NCBI GenBank assembly: GCA_009746045.1
Contig: RPFO01000885.1
Coordinates: forward strand, 62,001 to 126,000
Source: Mesostigma viride
Taxonomy: Eukaryota; Streptophyta; Mesostigmatophyceae; Mesostigmatales; Mesostigmataceae
DNA: 64,000 nucleotides
Direction of reading: 5' to 3'
In this document: in pieces, positions 1-16,200 of the stretch
Layout: each line of letters starts with the position of its first letter
How positions within the stretch are numbered: position 1 is the stretch's first letter
Program-made: the position numbers and the translations under genes
Notes under the pieces: model-generated
What the model was told of the DNA's origin: nothing
The model's input: the letters and a program-made list of their open reading frames with translations, nothing else
Database searches by the model: none

Positions 1-230
1 CATCCACAGCTTGCGCACATAACCTCTCCATCATGGCACCATCGACAGCTTGCGCACGCACCGCCCCTCCCTCGCCCCCCTCGCCCTCGCCCTCGCCCTC
101 CCCTTCCGGTGCCTCCGCGACGGCCTTCTTGCTGGCGCCCACTGTCCTGCTGCTGCAGGGGGGGCTTGCCATGCCACACCTGGGCCCTGGCTCGGCCCGC
201 TGCGCCCGCTCATACTCCTGCGTGGTGGGT
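1..230 (-). other. Possible coding segment, open at the window edge
   Basis: Read on the minus strand, one frame is open from about 200 to the left edge and gives a lysine/alanine then Glu-Gly-rich stretch (ASKKAVAEAP followed by EGEGEGEGEGG). A CAG-repeated polypyrimidine acceptor (ccccccctgcag) lies just upstream. It could be a 3' exon of the FG-GAP gene to its right, but all three CAG acceptors leave one extra nucleotide, which does not match the phase-0 end of the exon at 2684, so a connecting exon would be missing. It could equally be low-complexity non-coding DNA. Confidence 0.25.
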
Positions 231-287
231 GATGCGTGTGCGTGTGTGAATTAGAGCGAGATGTGCGTGTGCGTAAGCGTGTGTTTG

Positions 288-2405
<2,118 letters not shown>

Positions 2406-2683
2406 TGTGTGTGTGTGTGTATGAGAGCGTGATATGTGTGTGTTTGAATGCATCGGCAGGACAGCACACCAGCCATGGATCCATCACCTATCATGGCGAA
2501 CACAGGGACCCATGCAAGGATCAATAGACACATGCACTCATCCTATGACAACGACAGACTCATCCTATGACAAGGAGTGAGGTAAGATAATTCCAACGCC
2601 CCAACGCATGTCCATGCCTGCAGCTAACGACCAGCAGAGCTTGCCACCAGGACATGCCCGCACAAAGCCCTGGCATCCCCTAC

Positions 2684-5600
2684 CTGCATGATGGTCGCCA
2701 CGTCCAGCGGGTCGGGCGGCTGGTCTTGCGCCTTGATGCCTCCCAGCCCCGACAAGTCCTCCACCTCCTTAGGCGACCGCTTCTCCTCGGGAAATCTGCC
2801 GGGTTGCCGCACACGACGCACAGATTTACCCACACACGACGACGCATCGATATACCCACACACGACGACGCATCGATATACCCACACACGACCCCAACAA
2901 ACCAGAACAGGCTATATGTTATAGGACAGGGTTCACAGCAACATGCCCTTCGATGTGGCAGCAGAGCGCCACAGAGCGCTCACGAAGCCTCCAGACACGG
3001 CCGCATGGGCAAGCATGGACAAGCATGATGCGCGTGTTGAGGCATGTGGGCGATTATGAAATAGACATGCAAGCCAAACCATTTTCCCAAGCCGGAGACA
3101 GCAGGTCTAAAGCAGCCACCATCTGAAACAAGTTGCAGCACGCCCCCGGGTGTACAAAACAACGGAGCAAAGAAAAACGGCTGCAATGTCTTTGATCTTA
3201 ATCAACAAGCAGCGGATCCCAGCCCTGTTGATGTTCCTGATCATCCCCAACCCCTCGGTGATGGACGGGGGAGTGGCCCTCAAGAACATGCTATAATACT
3301 ACGCAGACACAGTGCAAGGTCCACAAACCTGTGCCGACAGATATAACGCCAGCAGCAGCTCAGAGCACGGCAGAGCATGGACCTGTGGTGACTACACAGC
3401 GGATACAATGTCATCGTAAGAGCATGAACCTGTGGCGAACACGGTGGCTACTATGCCCTAGCAAGGACTTCGGCAGCGGCGTCTACATGCGACACTGCCC
3501 TGGTTACCCAGGCAGAGAACATGAATCGCTGGCATCGTAGCTTGCGTGGGATGGTCGAGCAGGTTCACCTGCAGCAAGTCATCGATGCACGCTGCTGCTG
3601 TCACGGGCATGCCTTTGGGGCCTTTCAACCATGCCGCTCTGTTGTCGTGCCAGGCTAGGCACAATGCCTGGCTTCCTCTTCCACTGCCAAGTCCACATTG
3701 ATGCTGCTCGATGACTAGTATGCCTAGAGTTAGAGTTAAGGTTAGGGTTAAGAGTGAAGGGGTAAAGGTTTGCTTTCTTGTTATTGTTGGGTTTCGGATT
3801 CAGGGTTTCCTAGAGTGTAGAAAAGGGTTGAAGGTCTTGGGTTAACGTTGGACGGTCTAGGGTATTCTCACCTATTTGAGGCATCGGAGGACAGGTACTT
3901 GCGATAGTAGATGACGAACCGACCACTCTCTTCAGCCACCAAAATGTGTGGGCCGCGCCCTGGCCCGAACCGGACAGGTATCGCGCTGCCGTCCTCCCGC
4001 CCGGTGATGATGGGTGTCCCTTGGTGTTGCAGCAGCTGAGGCAATCACCAGCAGGCAGATGACCAGCATGCAGCGCGGTATGTATGGCAGCCGGCACACA
4101 AGGCATGCCCATATGGATGGGGAGGGCATGCCAGGCATTTACGATGAGAACAGGAAGGTGGCAGGGGCGGAACTTGCCGCTGCAGTAACCAGGGAAGCGT
4201 GCCACAAAGACCCCTGGGCAATGCTGCCCGCTGCGGTGTGACCCATGTCAAAAGTGGCTGCCGGCGTGGAGAACGCGGAGAACTGTTCACCCATCAGCAT
4301 ACCCATGGGTTTGTGAAGCCCATTACCACCCATGGCCAACCCCATGGATGCAAGACAAACCCATCAGGCCGTCTTTACTAAGAAAACCAATCGCGTGCCT
4401 CCTTGACAGACCACGGAGACTGCATCTCACACCGGATTGTTCTAAACGTGTTACGTGCCGGATCTGTTCTACCGCAACACTGTCGTAAAGGCATACACAC
4501 GAGTGTCTTCCTTTCAACGCATGGCAACTTGCTTTTCATTACTTTGCCCCCGTAGCTCAGGAAACTAGAGAAGTAGGGTACCTCCTTTCACCTACCGTGG
4601 GGGACGTGAGATGGGGCAGGTCCATGCACCTACCTCGGGGGACTTGAAATGGGGAAGGTCCATCCCGGCCTCCTTCTTGCCACGCATCAACAGGACCACG
4701 CCGCCTGCACGGGGGAGCCAGGGTGCGCGTGGGTTGCAGGCGGTTGGGCGCGGTAACCACACGTATGATTTACATGCCACATCAGCGCAACACAGCATGG
4801 GTGCAGCTGCGCTCCTCTGGTCCAGCGGGCCGCATGCTAGGGTCCGGAAAGCAGCATGCGTGTGCGGCCCTGGCTTTTCTTTGGTGAGGTACCTCAATGG
4901 AATTTCTTGCAACCTATTCACAACCATGGGGGTGACATGGCATGGCGATGCGGTCAATAGGCGAGCACCACCGCGAATCTACTGAACCCACATAGAGGCA
5001 ATAGGCGAGCACCACAGCGAATCTACTGAACCCACACAGAGGCAATAGGCGAGCACCACCTCGAATCTACTGAACCCACATAGAGGCCATGGGCAAGCAC
5101 CACCACGTATCTATCTGAAGCACACAAGGGCGTCATGGGCCGCCGGCCTCACAGATAGAATAAGATTACGAAACACCCTGTCCAGGATATGTGGCAGCTT
5201 CCACACTGTACGGCATATACCAGACGGCATCCGCTTCGCATACAAAGCAGAACCCGTCAAAGTAGTGATGCAAATCAAGCCCTTGATCCATGAGATGCTG
5301 AGCTATTTTTGGTTGCCACCCGGTCGGCTGGGTGAAAATGGACAAGGGTGGTCTGGGGTGTTGCCACCTGTTGCGCCATGCATCGCATTCGGCGTACCGG
5401 GTACCCCGATGGAGCTGGGCAGGCCGGACTCTGGGCCGGGGACGACCGCGTGCTTGGGGACCGCCAGAATCTGTGACCACAAACATGAACATGTTTGAGA
5501 TGTGCGTTGACACGATGGAATGGGAGTTGACACGGTGGAGTTGAAGTTGACACAATCGAATGGGAGTTGACATTAGCGCAGCACATCGCAGGGTCACGTG

Positions 5601-7257
5601 AAAGGAGGGATCCACACGGATCAGTGGCTGCGAACTCAAAACACAACATGTACAGTCCCTTCATGAGGTTGCATTAGGGGCCGCATTTACAGGTTGCACC
5701 AGGGGCCGGATTTATAGAGGGAGCCTCGCCAATGTTTGAAATGTGCACACCAACCAACCTAGTTGCCAGCTATATTTTGAGTGAGATAGGGCATCGGAAC
5801 AGATGATTTTGCTTGCCTTATGATCTCGCAAACCGAGGTTATACCCTTGGCCCCAGGGGGACCACAACAGTGCTTAGGTGAGCGCCAGAATAAGCACCAC
5901 AACAGTGACTCATAGGCTTACAGAAAGCAGCAGGGAAGACGGGAAGGCAATAGTACACCATTCGAGCACCTAACCATGCCCAAGGGAGAAGAATAAGCGA
6001 CTGGAACAATAGGTGGCGGTGACAATATGCTGTGGCACTAATACGCGGCGATGCCAATACGCAGTGGTACTAATAAGCGGCGGTGACAGTACGCTGTGGT
6101 ACTAATAAGTTGCGGGGACAATATGATGCAGATAACAATAAGCGGCGGCGACAACACGCTGTGATAACAATAAGTGATGGGACCCACGCGGATGGCCAAC
6201 ATTGGAATGCTCACGAGAGGCCGCGGCAGCGACCACACATGGCTGCCAGCACTAGCGCGGCGTGCAACTCACCAGGTCCATCACGCCGTCGAGGTCGAAG
6301 TCCAGCAGCGAGATGGTGATGCGCCCCGACGCGCCACCTGTCAAGAAGTGCGCGCGGATGGGCTTGCCCTTTGTCGTGTGGAGCTTGCCCGTGTCCTGCA
6401 CATCCACGCGCATGCACGAGCAACATGCGAGAAAATGCAAGAACAAGATGACAACAGCGTCAGCCTTTCCTGGGTCATGGGGCTCTGAGAATGGGGCACC
6501 ACAGGACAGCTGTCATCGGGAACCGGGATGCTGAGCCCAACAGAGCAAACAGAGGGGGGCTCCGGGTAGACCAGCCATATGGGTGGGCAAGCCCTACTAT
6601 AAGATGCCCTACTATAAGATGCCTTGAGACCCAGAAGGTGCAACTTGATTTCTGGTATGAGTATCCAACCGTGATTCGGAATAAGCGGGAGAGAGAAGTG
6701 AAGGAGCCAAGAAGGTATGTGCCCAGGTCAGTCAGACCTGCAATAAAGTGAGAGCCAGGGTGACATGCAAAAGACCTCGTGCAGGTCACGCGGCCTGCCC
6801 AGCCGCCTCGGTTCTTTCCAGTGCATGCCATCTATGCATCAACACACATGTAAGGCATGATTCGTGGCTAAGCGCATGCTGACTGCAACCAAAGGCATCC
6901 CATGTGGGTCAGCAGGTAATACCTTCCAATTCTAAATGGCAACATTGACACTGGGGGAGGTCACACTGGCAGCCGTGAAAAACTTGCAAGGATGCCATCT
7001 CCCAAACTTGGTGTACCAACCAACCACTGTGGAGTTCGCATCGCTCAACCTCCATTCCCTTCTTGTACGTGGAGGTTGTCAGCCCCCATCCCTTCAAGTT
7101 TGTCGGCTCCCGTCACGTGGGAGTTATCGGCTTTCATTACCTTGGGGGTTGCCGCTATCCGTTCACCCTCACCTTGAGGTTATAATCATCCACCCGGAAG
7201 AAGGCATGCAAGTCATTGCTGTCATCCAGCGTGACGTATAACAGACGCCCGTTGACC
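2684..7257 (-). CDS. FG-GAP gene, 3' exon block
   Basis: Exons: 7257-7173 (VNGRLLYVTLDDSNDLHAFF), 6395-6273 (ends LLDFDLDGVMDL), 5470-5405 (ILAVPKHAVVPGPESGL), 5297-5177 (HYFDGFCFVCEADAVWYMPY), 4704-4634 (GGVVLLMRGKKEAGMDLPHF), 4019-3872 (GPHILVAEESGRFVIYYRKY) and 2795-2684 (EEKRSPKEVEDLSGLGGIKA). The chain 8717-7257-6395-5470-5297-4704 is phase-consistent at each step, as is 3872-2795. One exon of length 3n+1 is missing between 4634 and 4019. The 4704 exon ends in a 38-bp tandem duplication that repeats its donor. The last exon is charged and Pro-rich, unlike propeller sequence, so it may be a linker or tail. Confidence 0.75.
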
Positions 7258-10200
7258 CTGGGAGATACGTACGGGGCAAGCACATGAGGACAGGGAAGAC
7301 ATTGGGGTAGGGAATGGGTGAGGTGGCATGCGTGTCGGCAGGCAGTACAAGGCATGCTCATGTCATCCTGTGACGGCTCGCACGGACAGCCACCCCAAGG
7401 CACATAACAGCAACCAGTGCACTATTCTGTGTCGCGGATAGCGTTTATAATAACAGCAACCAGTAGATTCTGGTACATTCTGGTGTGCTAACAGCCGCTG
7501 TGCGGGTTCAGAATGCAACCAGGTGGCACATCCACATTGTGAAATATGCTGCTTATTGATGCTAAGGTTTACCCAACGAAAGCCCGTTTGCTGTAGAAAA
7601 ATGCTCAGGAGCATCCAAATCTCTACCAACACACACACACACACACACATAGTCGATGCCTATGCCCATTACATGAACAGAAAAAATATGGGTGGGGCAG
7701 GGCAAAGGTACCAGGCAGGCACGATTCTAGAAGGGCGTGATGGAGCCACATTTTGTGGTTGAGTTGGGCACTCATGATGGAACCCTCAAGTGGGTGCATG
7801 AAGAAAAACACAGCTTAAGCCTGTGCGCCCACCGGGTGATGCCTGGTCGAACCCTCCAAGGTCCATGCATATCCAGCCCATCGTTGTAAATTGCCCTGCC
7901 ACGATGCGATGGGGCATCAGACGCCGCATAAAATCCCACCAAAATGGCATCGAGATTTGTGGGTGTTAGAGGGCTTGCAGCCAACAGCAGGGAGAGACGG
8001 TGACACATGTGGAATGTCACAGAGGGCAACACAAGCCACAGCACTATATGCAGTGCTGTACAGTACTACTACTAGATACTATGCAGGTGACGAGGACTAA
8101 CTAAAGAATTTGGGAGTCCTTTTTGTACTGTGCACAGTTCTCAGATGATCAGAAAAGCGCAAGGGGGTAACAGGAAAGGCGTGTGTGAGGATGGGGTTGG
8201 GGGGAGCGGGGTGGGGAAGTCGAGAGAGGGGAAGGAGACAAGCAGGCATAGGGGGCTTGACCACTCAGAACAGCTAGCCAGGAAGCACCGGCACATACAC
8301 TGACCTCCACAGACACACTGCAGCTTCATTTGCTTGTTCTACCAAGGTATTTAGGGGGCACCTTCGGATCCCGCATACCTCGGCAGGACAAGCAAATGCA
8401 TATCGAAGTGGCAGCACTGGGCAGTCAGACGATCAGCGCCCTGTCTACTTCCCCCGTGATTTGGAACTGGAACTATTATTCAGCATTGGAACCATTCCAC
8501 GTATGGAATAAATGAGGTCCATTGCATGGATGTAACTTCGGCCAATCCAGAGGACTGCGCAGCCCGCAGGGAAGTGGCCACAAAACAAGCACCGTACACA
8601 AAGACGAGCACCGGGGAGCTGCCAGCTTCTGATACAAGGCCAGTAATCCTGCCATAGTAATCCCTATGCAGCACATCTCTACTCCTATGGGCCGAAGTGT
8701 CCGCCAGCGCGCTCACCTGCCACGCGTGAGGCACGGCTGTGAGGGTGTGCCCACGTTCAGGTACAGCGTGTGGTGCACGGTGGCGTCTGCCAGGATCAGG
8801 TCAGGGAGGCCGTCCCCGTTCCAGTCGACCACCGCCGGGCACGCGTAGCCGTACCTGCGGGCGGTCGCGGGGGTGGACCGAGGGAGGTGCGCAGCAAGGA
8901 TGAGCCATCTATGAGTTTACGGATAAGTTGCTCATTTAAGCCCTAGTGCTGCTCAGTGGATGACAATTAAGTTATATGCTAACTAGTAGGGTTTTGGCAG
9001 CCTCTGTGGGATTCCCTAATTGCAAACAAGCGTGAGCTAGCTGCAGCATACAGCAGCCAAGGACACAAACATCAAGGTGGTTGATCAGTAGATGTTTAAC
9101 AGTAGCCAACTAGCTACTATGCAGCGCAGTGAGGGTGAGCCCTGTGCGGCACGTGGACTATTCCCTCACCCTTCTTGCCTCGTTGGGACAGCCTCGCTTC
9201 CATCCAATGCTACGCTCCTCGCAAACACCTCACTTGTCAGACACGCCGTCTTCTAGCAGAGGCCCCAACTTTAAGCAGAAGCGTTCCTGCTAGCAAACCC
9301 ACCGCGTCTCGGCCGGCCCCTCCACAGCCAAGTACCCTGGCTGGACCACGATGGGGTCTCCATCCGCGCTCAGAGGGATCTGCGGCCGCGTGCGGATGCA
9401 CTCAGGAGACACACAAGAAAAAGCCACAGAAAAGCACGCTCAGGACATGGTGTTGGCAATTAGGACAATTGGGTCTTAATTGTGTGTGTGTGTGTGTGCG
9501 TGTGTGTGTGTGTGCACAGCCACACACGCGGGGATGTATGGGCACGCATACCTGCAATTTGCGGGCAGGTATGCTTGGTCCTGGCCATGATGCGTTGGCA
9601 GTTAGCACAACCTGGCCTCGAGTGTGTGTGCACACACAGCCACACACGTGGGGATGTGTGGGCACACATACCGAATGGATCACAGCCATGAGCTCTACCA
9701 CACATACTTGCGGCTTGCGGGCAAATATGCTAGAGACAACGCACCCCTGGCAAGAACGAAGGCGTTTCATCCGAGCCGATGTTGTAGTGGACAAGGAGGC
9801 GGCCCTCCGCGTTGCCCACCACGAGATCCGTCCGCCTGCGCGCGCCAGCCATTGACAGCCACAGATGGCTCAAAACCACAACATGCCCTTGTCAATTAAT
9901 TCGTTTAGTTAATGCCTCACGGCCCGGGTGGGAAATAGCTCAGAGGTTACTCACACATTGCGGATAATACAAACTGAAGAAGGGGATAAAAACAAGGGCT
10001 GAAAGTCGAAGATAAACCCACACATTTAAGATGAAACCACAACAAGGGCTGAATTGCCGCATGCACCAGGTGCAAGAGCATGCAGTCATGGCCAGGTCCC
10101 TTTTAGAGAGACCAACTGGTTATGTGACCCAGGCAGCCCCCGCGCAGACATGCCCCTCCACCGCCCTCAATTCCAGGAAAAGAGCTCTCTCCCAGACCAC

Positions 10201-13200
10201 AGACCAGAGGATGGCATGGGAACACATGCCCTTACGACAAAACAACAGCAAACGCCAGCAAACACGCGGCGACAACATGTCAAGGATCGTGCAGTGGCCC
10301 ATTCCGCTGCCCAGATCTGCATAAGCACATACGGCAGGGCAAGCTAATCCTGACTAGGATGTGCTGACAACACGATAAAGCACCCATTAAGGCCTTACAT
10401 TTACACTTCGAATCAATGCAACCTACTCACACATAATGGATCCAACCAAAACAAACAACAAAACCCAACCAAATGCCATACTCACCCATCGTTGTTCCAG
10501 TCCGCCAGCGATGGCACCGGGTGGCTTCCCCCGTAGAGCAAGGCCTTGGCCTCATGCACCACCCTGGGAGGGTGGAACGTGGGCGCACCCACGTCCCCAC
10601 CACTGCCCTCCGTCCCCGCAGCCGCGTTCTTGTAGTAATAGAGCGCCCCCTCCCCACCAACCTGGCGCCCCATGTTATTTCCCAGCCATAGCAACAGCCA
10701 CAACACCCTCAACAACAGCCACAACAACGGCCACAACAACAGCCCAACAACGGCCACAACAACAGCCACACCAACAGCCACAACAACAGCCACAACAGCC
10801 ACACCAACAGCACAACAACAGCCACACCAACAGCCACACCAACAGCCACACCAACAGCCACACCAACAGCCACACCAACAGCCACACCGACAGCCACACC
10901 AACAGCCACAAGAACAGCCACGACAGGCAGGAAACAGGGTGCAAGCAGTGTTGGCTTTCATATCAAGGTGGCCAAAACAGCGACGGCAATGTCGGACCTA
11001 GCCGCATACGCGCCACTCTGTTCTATCCACCGGGTTAATGAATGGCTCGCCATCTGTCATCTGTTATCGGTCGCCCCAAGGTAAGGAAGTAACATCAAAG
11101 AAGCGGTTGCCCGGGAACGAGAATGAGATGCCTCGGAGCTGTGGAGCAGCTGTTCAAACGTTCTGCGCTAAGTCCATTCAGTAGATGAGACCCAGCGTGC
11201 ACCCTGGTGTACCCAGTCGTGGAAAGCAAGCCCAGCATGTGTGGGTGTGACCACTCGCCCTTGAACAGGAGGCTTAATGCTGGAGCACAAGGGCAAGGGT
11301 AGTGGACGCCTTTTAAGGGCAAGGGTAGTGGACACCTTTTAGAAGTACACATGTGCAACCCATTTCAATGTGCCTGCCTGTCTGCAAACTACTTCGGCAT
11401 GTCTTGCCCACACTCTCCCCTCCTGTGACTCTAGAACAATCAGATGACAAAATAGCAAAAAGCCCTACTCGTCCATTACTTGAAAGCACGTACCAACATG
11501 TCCAGCTGGCCGTTTGTTCCTGGGTACATCAACGGGGTAGCCCCTGGCGTTGGATGCCGCAGCACCTGGCCCGACACTGACGTTAGTGGCTGCCGGTTGC
11601 GGAACGCCACGCCCGCCTCCGCCATATTCCTGCCCACGTCATGCCGCAATTAGCCGCGGGGCATGGCCCAGCAAGCATGCGGGTGAGGCGCACAATATTG
11701 TGCATTTGCTAGAATTATCTGAGGGAAAATGGTGTGGAGGACCCCTTAGAAAATGTGCCATGATTCACGACCGGGTCTGCCCCAAGGCAGCTGAATCTGC
11801 CATATATGTGTTTGCTATTGATTATATTGAGAGGATGAACGTGCAAGCCAAATCCCCCTGGCCACAGGCCATGAGATCCACGCAGCCAGAGATGCTCAAA
11901 TCAAAGTCAGGTTTCAGGACCTAGAAAGAGAAAGAGGGCACTGGGGCAGATTCGGGGAACAAAAGACACACCTAAAATAGAACAGGCTGCCGTAGACAGA
12001 ACCGGTGACAGCGGAGCGCTCTTGCCCGGCCGGACCCGAGCTCAGGAGGTGTGTGACACCCTGACAGGGAGTACACAGGGGCATGTAAGGACAACCACAG
12101 GGGCAGCGACGGGGTGGGGAACAGCATTGCAAGAACTTCTAATAAGAATGTGCTCGCAGCACGTTGGTTCAGCCCACATTCAGCCCATGACTCCAGGACA
12201 GGGAGTTTGTCCACGCGTGCTTTCCTGGGTATGTAAGTCCAGACTAGTTGGCCGCATTCTGTTATTTGTGATTTGCAGCCTGTTACATCCAGGGTTGGGC
12301 GTAAACAGGTTTGGCTACGTCAACCGATGAAAAAATTTGTATGCAATTACGTGGTTTAATGTAACGCATTCCGTGGCACAAAATGCCATGTATTGCCAGT
12401 CAGTTACGTCCAATTTTACATTCAGTTTCTACATCAAGTTACGCTTGAATATAGGGCGCAATAGGGGTCGCAACTTAACCAGTCTGGGAATATTGCAGCT
12501 GGTTGCAAAGTGAAGTGGTTCTAACTGCTGTTCTAGGCCTAATGGCACTGCATCACCCACGCTGGCATGTCGCCATGTAGTGCACGGGCACACAACCGCG
12601 TTTTCCCCAAGTGAAAGTGGAAAACATTTGGAAGATCATGATCATTTGTGCGGTTTACGTTTTACCTCAAGTTACGTTTTTATGCTCAGTGTGACATTAC
12701 GCCGTACTTGTTACGCTGCCCACGTAAAGCCAGCTACGTCTAGTTCACGCTGTAGGCCACCCTTGTTGCCTGTTCACGTGTTTATGCTACATCGACTCCC
12801 AGACCTTGCCACCCTGGTTACGCCCAACTCTGGCTAACACTTCTCCAGGGCGATGGGGTCTACAGACTACAGATGAGATCAGACAGATAATAACAAAGGC
12901 ATGGATGTGCCAGCACCAGAGGGATAATGCACTAGTACCATGGTGCTGATGTCTGAGAGCCGCTAGCCAGCCGGAACGGCTATGCTGGCGGGCAGCAGCC
13001 TGAGGTCCCGCATGCGACCGAGCTGGGGACTAGGGGACGCATGGCCGGGGCCCTGCTGTAGCCGCTACTGTAGCTGTCACATGGGGCGCATGGTGCGAAC
13101 GTGACAAGCAACAGCATCATCCCCAAGCCGCAGTCTGAACAGGAAAACGACCTAATCTACTATCACCCAATCATATAATTGCGAGGAATACACTATCTTC

Positions 13201-16200
13201 GGTTGCAAGGAGTGGCCAGGGTCGATAGGCCGTGGCGGTGGTGGGAACCCAACTTTTTTCATTTTATATAAAAACGCATTCCAGTGGAGCTAATTTAACA
13301 TGATGTCACGAATAATTATAGCAAAACTCACGCAGTAGGTGAACTGGATGTCATGCTCCGACGCAGTCACTCTCTTGGCGGGCTGGGAAGGGGATTTCAA
13401 AATGCTCAATATGGGCACCTGCACACCATGGGAGCATGATGAGTTGAGGGTGATGATGACTTTGTGTGATGAGGGGTGAGGGTGATGATGGGTGAGGGTG
13501 ATGACGAGTGAGGATGATGACAGCAAGGGGGCTGGGTGCCGCACAGCTAGCTTACTACCAGTGGTTGCGGAGGATAATTGTGTACCATTTGACATGCGGA
13601 TGCCATGCCCAGACATCTGTTCTCAGAAGTAGAAGCCTCTAATGGAAATATTATGTCTATCCGTTACTGTGGTTAGTAGGAAAAAGGGAAGAGAAGAAGG
13701 GCGCACATGTACAACAGCATCTGCTGCCGAGTGCCATTGGCCTCCCACGGTCCGCAAGAAGCTTTCCCAACCATGACCATGACTTTTCCACCGCAAACAA
13801 ACATCGACGAATGTGCGCAACACCGCAAACAAACATCGACGAATGTGCGCAAGCCGTCGAGCAGCCCGTATCCACTGCGCCATGGCACGCCACTGTACGC
13901 TTGTGTGTGTGTGTGTGTGCCATGGCACGCCACTGTACGCTTGTGCGTGTGTGTGTGTGTGTGTGCCATGGTACGCCACTGTACGCTTGTGTGTGTGTGT
14001 GTGTGCGCGCGCGCGCGCGTGTGTGTTTCTTTCTTTATTTTCTTTGTGTGAGTGTGTGTGTATGCATGCATGCGCGCGTGTGTGTGTGCGCGGAAAGATG
14101 AATTTTTCTGTGTGTGTGGCGGTGGGCAGCGCTGGTCCTGAGCGCTCACGGCCCCACGTACCGAGTACAGTGCCGCGTGGGGCATCCCGGCGCGCCAGAT
14201 GCCTGCTCCCAGTATCCACGTGCGGCAGGGGAAAAAACAAAACAAACGAACATCACCATACAAATTTTTCACCGCGCCAACAGCATGACATCACATCAAC
14301 AGCATGACATCGCGTCAACAGCATGACATCGCGCCAACAGCATGACATCGCGCCAACAGCATGACATCGCGTCAACAGCATGACATCGCGTCAACAGCAT
14401 GACATCGCGCCAACAGCATGACATCACGTCAACAGCATGACATCGCGTCAACAGCATGACATCACGTCAACAGCATGACATCGCGTCAACAGCACAACAT
14501 CAACGAGGTGCAAGAACACGTCTCATGATCAGACACGCAAGACCTTCTCTCATGCGCCGCGAGCAACGAGCACCTTGCCCAGGGCCCACCTGCGCTATCC
14601 CTGGGGTTGTTGTCCAGCTCGCCATCGGCTGGGTTGTACTCAGGCGCATGATACATGCTATCGTAGCGGCCCGGGGGGGCGGACTTGCGGTCCACAATCT
14701 CCAGCAGTAGGTCGCCCCCGGCTGAGGAGGGTGGCAGGCCAAGACAGCGCACGGTCAACGCGCATGCAATGACAAACACGCACAAGGTCCATGGTGACCT
14801 GTTATAGGCAAGACTAAAGATAGAAATGAGACTAAGAGGATGGTGACATGGTATAGGCAAGACTAAAGATAGAAATGAGACTATGAGGATGGTGACATGA
14901 TATAGGCAAGACTAAAGATAGAAATGAGACTAAGAGGATGGTGACATGGTATAGGCAAGACTAAGGATAGAAATGAGACTAAGAGGATGGTGACATGTTA
15001 TAGGCAAGACTAAAGATAGAAATGAGACTAAGAGGAGAATAATGGTAACCTGAGGGTCATGAACCCACATGTTATGGGCAAGACTAAAGATAGAAATGAG
15101 ACTAAGAGGAGAGTAACGGTAACCTGAGGGTAATGAACGATGTAAGGATCATCGACGTAAGGACGTAACCTGAGGATCATGAACGACCTAAGGATCATGA
15201 ACGACCTAAGGATCATGAACGACCTAAGGATCATGAACGACATAAGGATCATCGATGCAAGGGTCATCCATGTAAGGATAATCGACGAAGGACCTAACGT
15301 GAGGATCATGAACCCACACTTGCAGCTGCCGGATATCCCCAGAAGTGCAAGATTTAACACGCGCATGAGATACCTCCCCATCACAGCTCACTCTGGTAGG
15401 GCATCATGGCATGGCCTCGAGTACCAGGATCAAAACGTCATGGTCAGGATGCGCTGACAAGGCAGTAGAGGGCCAACCGTTGAATCGTGCGCACAACATT
15501 ACCCCCACCAGCAGCCCAACGTTGGACGCTGGGTGATGTTGCCCACCGCTGCTCTGCCCCCGTTCCATGAACCTGCAAGGAGCTTATGCACACGCGTGCA
15601 CGTACCCACCGCCCGCGGCAGGTACCCTAATCGCGTGGGCGCGCGCGGCAGCCCCTGTATGTGCAGCTCGCGGCGCTCTGCCACATGGCGACCGTCCACG
15701 CACGGAACAGAGGTGAAAGCAGCCGGGCATGCCCACACACAGGGCAGCAGCAATGCGTGCGCGTCAGGTAATGCCACGTCATGCGTTTGGCGATTGCGGT
15801 GTGGAATGGCCAAACATTCAATACACCTTCATGATGTATGCAGCATTTCTAGCACACATCAGCTAGGTGCAGCAAGCCTCATTCCAGATTGTCGCAGCAG
15901 CCAGCAGCAAGCCTCATTACCAATGTCACAGCAGCCAGCAGCGAGCCTCATCACCCATTGTCGCAGCAGCCGAGAAAACGAGCTGGTGAACAGAGTGGCA
16001 ACACCTCGAGGACAGAAGGAATTGCCAGGGCACAAACCACGTTTGCGGGTCGCGGTGATACGCAGCAGCGGAGAGCGAATACAACATCGGTGAACCTTTC
16101 GGTATTCAGGTAAGGTCACTAATACACCACTCTGACCTGCAAACCCATGGTTGTCCCTGTCGTACAGCGTGTGGGCGATGATGTTGCTCTCCACGTGCCA

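Noticed and set aside
3180-3300. Additional FG-GAP exon
   Set aside because: Both strands look weakly coding (minus ITEGLGMIRNINRAGIRC); no phase-compatible splice sites with neighbours were found.
3550-3625. Additional FG-GAP exon with AACIDDLLQ
   Set aside because: Every acceptor choice gives a TGA in the phase required by the exon ending at 3872.
3724-3766. Telomere-like TTAGGG stretch
   Set aside because: Only a few imperfect units (AGGTTAGGGTTAAG) in an intron; too short and mixed to be telomeric.
14278-14500. CRISPR-like array
   Set aside because: The 19-bp units are contiguous with no spacers and the genome is eukaryotic; it is a minisatellite. The same applies to the 12-bp repeat at 51182-51285.
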